Positions 33,991 through 45,031 of a DNA stretch of 64,000 nt are shown in pieces. Each line of letters begins with the position of its first letter. The stretch's first letter is position 1. Under the pieces are notes generated by a model. The model was not told the origin of the DNA. It searched no databases and saw nothing but the letters and a program-made list of their open reading frames with translations. A program made the position numbers and the translations under genes. This stretch comes from Umbilicaria muhlenbergii (lineage: Eukaryota; Ascomycota; Lecanoromycetes; Umbilicariales; Umbilicariaceae): positions 5,793,261-5,857,260 of the forward strand of contig KK106981.1 of NCBI GenBank assembly GCA_000611775.1, read 5' to 3'.

Positions 33991-35478
33991 GGGGGAGGGG
34001 TGGCTGGGTGGGTTGGGTGGTGGAATGGCATTTGTTGATGGGGGTGGGTGGGATGTTGGAGTATGGGGATGGGAGGGGGGATGGGTGGTGGGTTTTTGGA
34101 TGGTGTGGGGTTCACGAAGTACAGGGTGACGGGTTTGGGCACGCCCGAGGATCATGCTTACTGTGAAGATGGAATCTGAGATCTGTCATTGCCGTTCTAT
34201 AGAGGCGATGTTGCTTTCCTGCCTGAATCGTTATAAATTCGTATATATTGTACCTCGAACCTCGTTTGTATATATATTCTATCATATCTCCTGTTTTGTG
34301 GTATGTGTTCTCTTGCTCTCCTATGCACTCTGTGTCTATTGCATCTCCTAGCTCACTGATACCTTCGTTTGGGGGTATGGTGATTACCCGTTGGGACTCC
34401 CACGTTTGAGACATCACATGCGATCTTGGTTGGGGGCCGGTACAAGGTACTCAAAGGATGAGCTGTGACGACGCGCCCTATGCATTATTGTGTAAAAGGA
34501 TAGCCCTACCTCTACCGCTGGATTCGCTGTGGAAAATTCCCGCATGCCCCGATAGCTTGCCATGGTGGAGTAGCCTTTCAAGGCCGTCTAGCGTCGAATG
34601 CGTGATTATTGAGGAAGAAGAATGTGAGACGCTACGCTGGTGTCGAAGCATCTTGCCAAGGTAAGGTACCGAGGAGTCAGTACGATTACCAAAGACTTTT
34701 GAAAATTACAGCTCCTCCGTTTCCCGGATCTCCTGCTTTTCGCTTTGTTTGTGCTGGGCTGCTTATCCGCAATCCGCATGGGATCGGCGCAGGCAAGTGG
34801 AGCGGCAAGGAATTGGGGTGCAGATTGCAGAAGGATGAGGCCACCATCAGACAAGCAGTCCGAACACCTCCACGAACCTTTCCAAGAACGGTTGCGTCAT
34901 AGTTTTCTTGCTTTTGAGGGACATGCTGGCACGAAGACAGCTGGTGGTGAACAATGTTGAACATGATCATCAAAAGAAAAGAAAAAGAAACAGAAACAGA
35001 AACAAAATGGGTACGGAAAACGGTATCTTGTATGCCGCGTTCCGGGTTCGTCCTCGTATTCCCTGCCGTAATCTTGGTCGCACCGCAGCGGCTGGAAACC
35101 GTACCTGCATAAGGTACACGTAATGAGCCAGCCCTAACGCCTATGTGGCCTAGTCGAAAGTGAGAAATGCGTCCGGTTCACGGCGGTGGAGTGTCATTCA
35201 CAGAGCAAATTAACTAAATGAACCAAGACCTATTCTTAGCTTCACCCTATTCCCGAGTTGTAGTCTCGGAGCCGAAAAGCCCCCAGATTTTTCGGTGTCG
35301 AAATATTCATCTCGCGTACCTATTCCCTCTTCCGTAATCCTCTTCTTCCCTCTCCTCTTCCTCTTCTTCTCTTACACTCGCTGTCAATACTTTTATTCCT
35401 CCCTACTACCCGGCCTCATTTTCCTTGTAGTCTTCATTCTGTCTTTGTTATCATTCCTACAGTCGCTACAAGATAACC
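33991..35478. other. Intergenic, nothing recognised
   Basis: The first 150 bp are G-rich on the + strand. The remainder has ordinary composition with no coherent frame. A CT-rich tract (35330-35470) leads to the GH17 start. Confidence 0.45.
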
Positions 35479-36986
35479 ATGCTTTCTAATCTGAGCCTTC
35501 TTGCCCTCGTGGCCTCGCTCTCTACCACTTCGTTGGCCGCTTACCAGGGTTTCAACTATGGCTCGACCTTCACCGACGGCTCGGCCAAATCCCAGTCGGA
35601 CTTTCAGAGCGAATTTACAACAGCAAAGAACCTCGTCGGCACTTCTGGCTTCACCAGTGCTAGGCTGTACACCATGATTGTGAGTTTGCACCGATCGCGG
35701 AATCTCATCGGAAGCATCAGCACCGGTGAGGTATCTCATGTGAAGCATCGCAACTGACATTCCTTTAGCAAGCCGGAACAGCCAACGACGTGACTGCAGC
35801 CATCCCTGCCGCCATCGCTTCCGACACCTCGCTCCTTCTTGGCTTGTGGGCATCTGGAGGAGCAGATGCCTTCAACAACGAGCTCGCAGCCCTTCGTGCA
35901 GCGATCTCCACTTACGGAGACTCCTTGGGGAGTCGCGTGGCCGGTATCTCGGTCGGTAGCGAGGATTTGTACCGTGTCTCGCCCATCGGTATCGCGGCCA
36001 AGGCTGGTATCGGTGCTGGTCCAGATGTCGTTTCAAACTACATTGGTCAAGTCCGCACCGCCATCGCCAACACTGCCTTGAGCGGTGTCCCTGTTGGCCA
36101 CGTCGACACCTGGACCGCTTGGGTCAACGGATCCAACGACGGTGTCATCAGAGACTCTGACTTCATTGGCATGGACGCGTACCCATATTTCCAGAATACC
36201 ATGGCCAACTCCATCGAAGACGGCAACGCGCTCTTCCTTGAGGCCTTGGCCAACACCACAGCCGCCGCTGAAGGCAAGCCGGTTTGGATCACCGAGACCG
36301 GGTGGCCCGTCAGCGGACCCACCGAGAACTTGGGCGTTCCCAGCCTTGCCAACGCGAAGACCTTTTGGGACGAGGTCGGATGCCCTCTCTTCGGCAAAAC
36401 CAACACATGGTGGTTCACCCTCCAGGACGCCGCCCCACTCACGCCCAGCCCCAGCTTCGGTGTCGTCGGCTCAACCCTGAGCACCACGCCTCTCTACGAC
36501 CTCAGCTGTTCCGCCAACACAAGCTCGTCCTCGAGCAGCGCTTCCTCGTCCATGTCCGCCACATCCGCCAGCTCCGGTGCTTCGAGCGCGACCTCGCTTG
36601 CTTCCTCCGTCGGCGCTAGTAGAATCGCCTCCGCCGACAGCGGCGTCACTTCCATCGCCGGCTCCGGACCCATTGTCATCTCGGCCGACTCTTCCGTCTC
36701 CGCCATGGCCGCAGCCGCCACCGGCGCATCGGGAAGCGCCGCCGCGTCTTCCTCCGGCCCGGCTAAATCCACCGCTTCCGCTGCGGCTGGTGCGGGAGGT
36801 GCGGCCGCGGGGACTGCCGTTCCGGTTGCTCCTGGTAGCGGCGGTGTCAACACGACTGCTTCGAGCGGTAATGCTTCCACTTCTGCTAAACCCTCCGCTT
36901 CGACTTATACCGGTGGTGCGGCTGTCTTGTCGGGGACCGTCGGCAGTGCGATCGGGCTGTTGGTCGCGTTTGTCGCTGCTTTGTAG
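35479..36986 (+). CDS. GPI-anchored cell-wall GH17 endo-1,3-beta-glucanase (EglC type)
   Basis: Exons 35479..35679 and 35769..36986 (89-bp intron after YTMI) give 472 residues. A signal peptide ([20 protein letters not shown]) precedes the GH17 barrel. The acid/base Glu is E132 in [10 protein letters not shown] and the nucleophile is E243 in [17 protein letters not shown] is also typical. The catalytic domain ends near residue 310 at a conserved Cys (YDLSCS). A Ser/Ala-rich stalk of about 130 residues follows, then a hydrophobic tail ([12 protein letters not shown]) preceded by small residues, as in GPI-anchor signals. The expected job is remodelling of wall beta-1,3-glucan at the cell surface. 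Third positions change from C to G around 36790. Confidence 0.92.
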
Positions 36987-38924
36987 ATGGGGGTTGCCGG
37001 TGCTTTGCTTTCTGGGCTTTTGGGGGGACGGGGATGGAGGTTGTAGATGAGACTGCAGGGGGAGGGGAGTGGTAGATGGTTTAGAAATTGGCGCGGTTGT
37101 GTACATACCTTGGTCGGATTGCTAGTGCAGCTTTAATATTATTTTCGCTCCCATTGTGTGGATGGTTTGTGCGTTGTGGAGTCGCTGATGTGGTCGTGTG
37201 GTCGTGACAAGGTAGCGTTGTGCGGGAGGGATATGGCCGGGTTCATGGTCCTGTGGTGCATGCGGGGCCTGGTCTCTTTACCGTTGATGACCAACTTCCA
37301 AATCGTCCAGGGATTTCCGTTCGTTCAGTTTTGTATCGCAGTACGGAGGAGCTGAAGCGCAGCCGCCCTTTGCCAGCTCCAGTCACTGTTTGATTGATCG
37401 GCGAGAGAGACCGGAAGGGGCCCTCCCTTTGCCAGGGGCATTAAACCCTTCACTATCCTTACCTTGTCCTTCCATCGGCCACACACACCCTTCCACCATC
37501 CTGCTTACTTACGTTAAAGCATCCTTGTTGCACCATCCTTTCCCCCCCCCTCCCGCGACACTTTTAACCACACCCACTGCGGAAGTCCGAAAAGGAAAGG
37601 AACTCCTGCTAGCTACTAACTATTAGGACACCCTGAGCGGGGGTGGTGGGGGGCTCGAGTATTGTTGCTACGCACGCTACGCACGCTACTGAGATTGCTG
37701 AGATTGTTGGTGGTATTGGCGGAGTGTATGTGGGGGGGATAGAGGCCCCCGGGGGGGTTATAAGGATGAGAGTGAGAGGGTGGAGGAGGGGAGGGAGTGA
37801 GTGGTGGGAGGGGTTTGGTGGCTGGAGGTGGAGATGGAACATAGATAGCTAGCACTGCTTTTCTTTGTAGGAAGTACGGTGGAGGTGAGGGGAGGGGAGG
37901 GGAGGGGAGGTGCAACATAGATAGCTAGCACTGCTTTTCTTTGTAGGAAGTACGGTGGAGGAGAGGCTGCGTGAGAGGAAGGAGGGGGCGGATTTCTTGG
38001 ACTCCTAAATTCGCTGGGTTTGTGTTTGTGTTTTGTGTCGGTTTCTGTCTGTGTCTGTCTCTGTGCAAGGTCACTAGCTTAGTTAGCGATAGGGAGGAGG
38101 GGGAGGAGGGGGAGGAGGTTAAGATGGTCAAAGCGGTAGGAAGGTAGGAAGGGTAGGAAGGGTAGGGCATGGAGTATGGAGCGAAGTATGCAGTGAACTT
38201 GTTCTTGTACTCGGGCTGGACGTGTACTTGTACTTGGGATGGACAGGGATAGATAATGGGGGTGCTGGGTTGGGTCTTTTTGGGTTTGCTCTTTCTGGGT
38301 TGGATTTGGATGGATGGAAAGGAGAGGGGGAATGAAGAGAGTGATGGGGGGAGGGGAATGAAGGGAGGGGAGGGAATGAAAGGGGAGGGAATAGAGGGGA
38401 AGTGAAGGTATGGTGAGGTGGGTGGGGTAGGGGTGGTAGGGTTCGCGCAGGGGTGGATGGGAGAAGAGTAGATTTGTGACTGCGCGGTTTAAGGCATAGA
38501 CTCATAAGTTGCTGCGAAGGGTTGGCTGTGGAATGTCGTTGCGAAATGGCTCGCATTATAGGAATTGGTCTTGGACCGTACAATATACTACTGTCTGCGT
38601 AGTGGCTGGGCAGTCGTAAAAAGCAGAATTATGCTGCTCATTCGCTGTGCTTGTGAAAGTCGCCGGCATCAAGATCTGTGTGATTGTGTCTGCGGTCTGC
38701 GAGCGTCAACGGTTTCTGAGAGGTAGATAAAGTAACGGCATGCGCCTGAACCATAGCGGAATGGGGTTATTTAGTATTAGGGTATAGAGTAGCCTGATAC
38801 CTAGCGTACATCCACCGCTCAGCTACACGCTGTACGAGGCCCAAGACCTTCTGTTTCTCCTCCAACCGCCCACTAACACCTCACTTTCATATACAAACAA
38901 CTTCTTTCCCAACTCCCCACTCCC
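36987..38924. other. Intergenic, purine-rich with repeats
   Basis: The + strand is strongly G/A-rich from about 37640 to 38450, with GGGGA and GGAGG runs and a 48-bp direct duplication listed separately. Long open frames on the - strand here are Pro/Ser low-complexity artefacts of this skew. It lies between the 3' ends of two convergent genes. Confidence 0.5.
37838..37961. repeat. 48-bp perfect direct duplication around a G-quadruplex-type tract
   Basis: The block starting AACATAGATAGCTAGCACTG and ending GTACGGTGGAGG occurs at 37838-37885 and again, identical, at 37914-37961. Between the copies lies GAGGGGAGGGGAGGGGAGGG, four or more G4 runs separated by single A, a textbook G-quadruplex motif. 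Confidence 0.85.
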
Positions 38925-40739
38925 TCATCTCCTCGACTTAAACGACTTACCCACATGTCTTGGCTTATCTCTCTTCGCCTTCTTCGTGGGCGGATTCGGA
39001 GCATTAGTCGTAGTATTGTACGTAGCATTACTCGGTAGAACATCGAATTGAATCGTCCCATTTCCCTCCCTATACGAACTCGTCGCCGGCCCCACCGTCA
39101 CATACCCCTCTCCCACCACCTGCATCCCAGTCGCTATATCCAACCCCCCAATCGCGCGCTCAAAGATCGCAAGAGAGACCAAGGGCTGATAAAACGGGAC
39201 CTCATGACCGCTCTCGTAGACGCGCACGAAGCTGAATTTCCCACTCTGCTTGACCTGGCCATGCACGACATTGTCGTCCGTGGAGACGTTGACGTATCCA
39301 GCGGCCGAAAAGCCCGGGGCTCCGATCTCGTTGGCTACGACTTGGCCGCCGAGCCAGTTGCAGTTGTAGTCGGCGTCGCCCGTGTACATCGTGACGGTGA
39401 TGTTCTGCTCGATCAACTTGAGCATATCCTCGACGGTGCCGTCTTCCCTCCCGTCATCGCCCGTGGTGCCGAACGCAGTGGAGACGGTGCTGGAGCTCTC
39501 GGAGAAGTTCTGGTAAGCGCCGATGGCGGCTTGGACGGCTGGGGTGTTGAGATAGGAGACGTAGAAGGTGTAGGGAAAGGGATCCGGTTGTAGTTCGCGG
39601 ATGTCGTATTCGTCTCTGTTGGCGTAGATGTCGTAGAGGTTTTCGACTTCTTGGTAGCAAAAGTTGTCGGCTGCGCTGCAGATTTCGTCGATGCCGCGGG
39701 CGTAGCAGTCTTTGATTTGGTCGACGCAGTTGCCGGGGCCGTAGAGATTGTTGTACATTTGAGCTTCGGAGGTGGCGTTGAAGGGAGCGTAATCGTACGC
39801 TATAGTGGAAGTGTCAGCACTCTGATATCGTCGTTGTTCGTGGTTAGACTCACTGTTGCCTGGATAGACGGTAAAGTTATAGTAGGCCTGGTACTGGATC
39901 AAAGGATCGTACCACCCATTGCCAATCAGAACCGTCTTCAGATTAATCTGGTGGGAGCCTGATGTGTTTAGAGCGTTCTGCATCTCGATGTATTCGTTGA
40001 AAACAGGACCATAATGACCGCCGTAACTCTCTGTAGCGAAATTGAATTCGTTTCGAGAGTACTGCGGAAAGGCCCCCATGAATCCTTGCAGCGTCTTCCA
40101 GAAATTGGGTGCTGCGGCGGCGGTGGAGTTGGCTGTAAGCGTCTCATTTGGGTATGAGTATGTACCGCAGGTGGACCCGGCGTAATCGGGACAAGTGTTG
40201 TTCGGCAATGTGACAATATCTCCAGCGTCTGATACATATGCGGGAACAGGAATCGAGTATCTAGTTTACTGTAAGTAAATCGCATACTAGACTCCACGTG
40301 TGGGCACGCACGAGAATCCGACCTGTGTGGGCTCGTCGATAAAGATCATATTGCTGGCATTTGACCACGAATATGGGTTGTTGTAGACATTTCCGTTTTC
40401 GTCGACGCCACAAGGACCATTCTCTTGGAACAGTCCAATCATCGACGATGACCCAGGGCCTCCATTGATCCACACCGTCAAAGGTGCGGTCGTCGGATCG
40501 CAGTTTCTGGCTTCGAAAAACCAGAAAAAGATGTGCTCATTCGGAGATACGTCGGCGTATCCGGAAAAGCTTTTCACACTGGGATCCAGTTCGCAAATAC
40601 CGGTTGGAACCTCGGTGTAGCGTACGGTGACGTTGGCATAGCCTTGCGCCGAAATCAAGTTCGTAGGTGCGGGCACAAACTGAGCAACAGCAATAGGCAC
40701 CACAAGAAAGGCGGCGAGTGCAATCGAGAAGATAAGCAT
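38925..40739 (-). CDS. Secreted serine carboxypeptidase (S10 family)
   Basis: Exons complement(38925..39799, 39854..40260, 40312..40739) give 569 residues. The signal peptide is MLIFSIALAAFLVVPIAVAQ; an in-frame ATG 87 bp upstream would bury it, so 40739 was chosen. Motifs are WINGGPGSSSM (oxyanion region), ATESYGGHYGP (catalytic Ser), YTGDADYNCNWLGG (catalytic Asp) and VYESGHEVPFYQP (catalytic His), so the triad is intact. There are many NxS/T glycosylation sites and a basic C-terminal tail (KKAKRDKPRHVGKSFKSRR). The family removes C-terminal residues from peptides at acid pH in the vacuole or outside the cell. The last 270 bp of coding sequence switch to G-ending codons. Confidence 0.92.
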
Positions 40740-42057
40740 GGTGCCAGACAGAAAGTGAAGCAAGTTTCCCGGGGAGCCCCGAAAGTTCCTTGCAGGTCGC
40801 CCCGCCTTTATACATTGACAAGCCATGAGCTTCTACACAGAGGGGAAAGCACATAAAGATCAAGCGAAGAGGTACAAGAGAGGCATCTTCAAGGGTACCT
40901 TGCGTGGGCAGCGCACTGCATCTGCTCGATACAGGTACGAGTAGCACATGGCGATGCAGGGTGAAGCGATGCAGCTAGATAAGTGATGCCAAAAGAACGA
41001 ATCATCAAAGGGAACGACGTTGTCGGCGAAATCCTTGTCCGCATGAAGTAGGAGCTTAAGGTGCGTGATAGAAGATACGGCAGGCCCCTATCTTATTAAG
41101 GCAGGTAGAAGATGCCGTCCCACGGCGGGGTAGACTGTCTCGTAGCTCTTGTGGCCGAGACACTGGAGTCGGCCAGCTTCGGCGTTGTCACGACAGAGTA
41201 AAGCAATCGACTTGCAGCGGCTTGTGTTGACTGATGAACGAAGCTGTTGCAAGCTTCAGTATCAATACTGTCGCTTTACATCCTAGCTTGCAAACAGCGT
41301 CCTCGCTCTTTTAAGGTAGTGCTTAGGGAGGTTCAAGCTTCGCGGAAGGCGGGAGGCGGGAGGCGGAAAGCTGACCAACAGAAGTGTTCTCAGCCAAATG
41401 CCAAGCCTCGGAGTTTCGCCCCTTCACCGCTAATCACGAGTACGAGGTAGAGTACATTCGAGGTCTGCCTGTTCGGAAAGGCGTTTAAAACACGCTGGCT
41501 CGGCGAAAACCGTAGTTAAGAGGAGGAAGGCAAATTTCTGGTCTCGACACCGCCGGCTTTTGCCTTGTCCGTCAGCGTGATCACGCCTCGACCGAGAGGC
41601 CTCTCCCACGCGTTTCTGAACGGGTGTACGGCCTGGTTACGGTCGGGATGAGATAGACTTGACCAGCACGGACGTTGAAGGGTGCACGGTGATACGCATC
41701 GTAAGTGCCAATCCGCTTACTGAGGGAAAGTATCTACGGAGAGGATTTGATTTTCTGGGCACGGCCACGGAGGAAACCCTCGGATCCGTGCGGAGATTTA
41801 TGGTCTATAAGAGATATAGTAGACTCACAATCTTCATCTTAACTGAATGAGTGACAAGACTCTCTTTGGTATGAAAGCTTTGAACACCTACTCCTTCATT
41901 TGCCTGTTCATGGTGAAGTTTTCTAGACCCAAGGCAGCGTTATCATCAGAGCCTTTTAGCACTTCTTGTTCAATTTGTAATTGATTCATAAACTTTAGTA
42001 GATTCAAGTGATGAGTTCAGTGTGCTGACAGTTTACTAAACCTGTTGAGGAGCGTAT
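40740..42057. other. Intergenic at the core/accessory boundary, with repeat copy A
   Basis: Nothing coding was found. Copy A of the dispersed repeat lies at 41731-42029. From about 42 kb rightwards the sequence becomes more AT-rich and loses the strong codon skew of the core genes. Confidence 0.45.
41731..42029 (+). repeat. Dispersed repeat, copy A
   Basis: Shares a colinear series of blocks with 55294-55590 in the same orientation: TCTACGGAGAG, TGGTCTAT, CCTACTCCT/CCTACTCCTTCAT, CATGGTGAAG, TCAGA-CCTT-TAGCA, and CAGTAGATTCA/TAGTAGATTCA followed by GTGATG. Both copies are about 298 bp. Copy A has many C-to-T and G-to-A type differences from copy B. I do not recognise the family. Confidence 0.6.
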
Positions 42058-43854
42058 TCACTCCCTCGCCAGCTTAACCCTACATGGGAATCTATCACTG
42101 GGGTGTGCGCTCCCTACCAGCACCTGATACGCTCTTTCACCATCCACAGTCTTTGGACCTCTTCTCGGGTTCAGAGCATCCCATTCCTCGTAGGCAGCCC
42201 TGATATCAAATTGTCGAACCGTCATCGCCATAATTATCCTCATCTCTAGCGTCGCTAATTCTTGACCCAAGCAGTTACGGGGTCCCAGCTCGAACGGCCG
42301 CCATGCGCCTTTGGTAGGGTATAAAGGGTCTCCCATTGAAACGAGCCAGCGTTCAGGAAGGAAGGAGTCTGGCTGGGGCCAGTAGGTGGGATCACGGTGT
42401 ATGGCTTGTGAAAGAGACCACAGCATGAAACCCTCTGTTGGATACTGACGACCGTCTGAATCTGTAACGAAGAAACCTCGCTCGCCTTTACGGGGGCTGG
42501 ATCCAGGAGGAAAGAGGCGGAGACTCTCTTTTATGACGGCAAGAGTGTAGGGAAGTTCATTGAGAAGATGAGGTTTTCTTGTGATGAGTTGAGCCGTTTG
42601 TGTGAGATCTGAGCCAAAGACGTTGTCATGCTCAGCGCGGAGTCGATGAAGAGCTGAAGGTGTTTTCGAGAGCAGATGAAAGATGTAGCAGAGTGTACTA
42701 CTGGTTGTATCATGGCCGGCGAAGATGAACGTCTTAATCTGGGTTATGGCAAACTTTTTGAAGGTCTTATCCATACCTTTAGTAGTCTTGTTCGTCGTCT
42801 GCTCCCCCAAGTAAATATCCAAGGCGAGGTCAACAATGGATTTGCTACGCTTTGCTGCTCCAACTTGATCAGCAGATTGATGCTTCGTGAAGCGATTCTC
42901 AAGCTCGCGAGATATATAGCGGTTCATTCGACGGGTATTGTACCATTGCACCAAAGGCCGTAGCGGGTGATACCAGTGAAACGGATTGGTCTCCATCCCT
43001 GATGATAGCCACCGTATCTGATTACGAAGCGCGGACGTCAACTCATTCTCAGTACGTTGAGCGTTCAAGTGGGTGTCCCTGACACAGGCAGTCAGCCTCG
43101 GATGTGCCCCCGATCACTTCGGCGCTTACAGTGTGACTCTGCCAATGACGTCTACAGTCATATTTGTGGTTGCATCATCCAATTGGAAAACGTCGCCTTT
43201 TTGCACATGCTCTCGTAGGATATCACAAAATATCAGAGTATCTTTCATAACTTCAGGAACAAGTGTGATAAGATGTCCCGCACTAAAGCCAGGGCTAAAA
43301 ATGCGCCTCCAGATCTTCCATATCTCACCTTCCATAGTCACTAGGTCGTTACCGCCTGTCAAGGGACGTAGGAACCTGCGCACAACGTCAGACTTGGGCA
43401 GCGAACGCTCCTGGGTAATCTGATACGCCGCAGACGGAGAGGCTACAACGAGGATCGGAGGGCCGAAGGGCCAATTGTCGAGATAGAAGATAGGACCGAG
43501 CTCAGGCATTGCACAGCGAATTTGACCAGGGAGACAGTGTCCATGCACATCGCCAGGTAGTTTTCGCATGATGCCCATAAAAGTGAGCAAGTGACCAAAA
43601 AGTAGACTGTGTGGAGGCATAGGCTACACTTCGTAAGTATGACGACAAGTATGACGACGCTGGCGATATTCAAGCGCCCTTGAATGGCTGGAAGTGAAGA
43701 GCAAGCAGCTTACCAAGCCTTGCCTTTGCAGCTTGACGAATCTTCGACGTGCACTGTAGAGCTTGACCAGGAAAGTCACCGTAGCAAGTGCCATACACCC
43801 AAGGATGGCATGAAATATAGGGCGCGAAGCCGCAATGGAGACCTTGAACCTCAT
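42058..43854 (-). CDS. Cytochrome P450 (CYP59/StcS-AflN-like)
   Basis: Exons complement(42058..43078, 43130..43623, 43714..43854) give 551 residues. A membrane anchor lies in the first 40 residues (IFHAILGCMALATVTFLVKL), then the PMPPHSLLFGH hinge. The I-helix is AGHDTTSS (about 332-339), the K-helix ESLR (396-399), PERW follows, and the haem motif is FELGPRNCLGQEL with Cys481. DTHLNAQR across intron 2 and the C-terminal YQVLVGSAHPSDRFPCRV resemble the sterigmatocystin/aflatoxin-type P450s. It is an ER monooxygenase; the substrate is unknown. It is divergently arranged with the next P450 across a 1.2-kb shared upstream region that contains a CGG-N4-CCG palindrome. Confidence 0.9.
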
Positions 43855-45031
43855 CGTGTAGCAATAGCTGGAGGACCAGTGAGGAAAATGCTCAAGATCG
43901 GTTGGAGCTTGGGGACTTGAAATGAGCAGTGTAGGGAATAACGACGCCCCTAATTTCATTGAGCGGCATCAAACTCAGTGCCTCTGGAAGGGTCATCTGT
44001 CTCCGTGCTACTTGGAGGGCCATCCAGGCAGCGCAAGGCCAGCACAGCCTGACTGCAGTACTCGCCACGTCGACCATTCCAAGTGGTGTCCCGGATGAAG
44101 CGGGCATGCGACAGGTACTGGAAGTACTACACACATAGCCCGGGAGTGAGGCGAAGGGATTCCTTTTTGGCTTGCCCGGCTGCAGGCGCACACCAACGTC
44201 TGTAGCTCCTGGATGGCGAATGAAAGGACACGAGATGTTGGGCCCGGGAATCAAATCCATCTGACCCACGAGGCTGGCACTCACAAGTAAGGTAGCCACG
44301 CCGTAGCTGACATCAGCTTACTCAGGCTGTAACGGAATAGGGTCGAAATACCGGTATTCCGGTATTTTATCCAGGCTTTCCTTTACCGTGTGACGGTGTC
44401 TGCCGAAAGCAAGGTGGCAAGCTACGAGCTCTAAGCAGCCCGCAGGGACTCCTCAGCCGCGCCTCACACGGGCACTATCCCCAGCCGGCCAATCACGCTT
44501 CAGCCAGCGTCAACCAGCTTCAGCCGCGGGAAGACACCTCATGAGGACAGTCAGCAAGTAACGTGTCACACGGACCATGGGATGGTGACAGCCTTGCATG
44601 AGATGTCCCTCGCCCACGGTGGCCTTCTTCTTCTTTCATCGCCTCTGCCCGAGACATTGCGCTCGACCATCGGTAGGTGTCAGCCCGTCGCAAATGAGAT
44701 CTATCCGTGCTATCGTGGCGCCTCACCAAGGTACTACCTCCCACCACACTGTCTTACCTTAGTGAATCAACCTGTGCTTGACCACCCATACCTAGCCGAG
44801 TCCCCCGCACTGTATTGTATGCTCGATCGGTGAGTCGGCGAGTCACATACTGTGCACTCTTCAGACTGTGAGAGAGCCTCGACGCCCTCACTCCTCAACA
44901 CAACACTGCTCACGCTCCGTTTGTGCTTACCTCGGACTTACTCAACGCATCGAGAGAGGCACGTGCTCTTTCCCTCGGTTCTGGCCTTGGCGATTTCGGA
45001 TCAACAGACTCATCAACAGTCAAAGGACGAC
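43855..45031. promoter_or_regulatory. Shared upstream region of two divergent P450 genes
   Basis: No gene was found in 1.18 kb. It contains the palindrome at 44346-44367 and a CT-rich, promoter-like segment (44880-45020) before the ATG at 45032. Co-regulation of the two P450s from here is inferred from the arrangement. Confidence 0.5.
44346..44367. promoter_or_regulatory. Perfect 9-bp inverted repeat with CGG-N4-CCG core
   Basis: The arms AAATACCGG and CCGGTATTT are separated by TATT. CGG half-sites facing each other are the classic target of Zn2Cys6 fungal transcription factors. It sits roughly 490 bp upstream of one P450 and 670 bp upstream of the other. Confidence 0.4.

Noticed and set aside
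36471-37106. Arg/Gly/Ser-rich - strand frame opposite the GH17 stalk
   Set aside because: Shadow of the Ser/Ala-rich stalk; no motif and no splice support.
38128-38583. 151-codon Pro/Ser-rich - strand frame
   Set aside because: Arises from purine-rich + strand sequence in an intergenic region; no codon bias beyond the composition.
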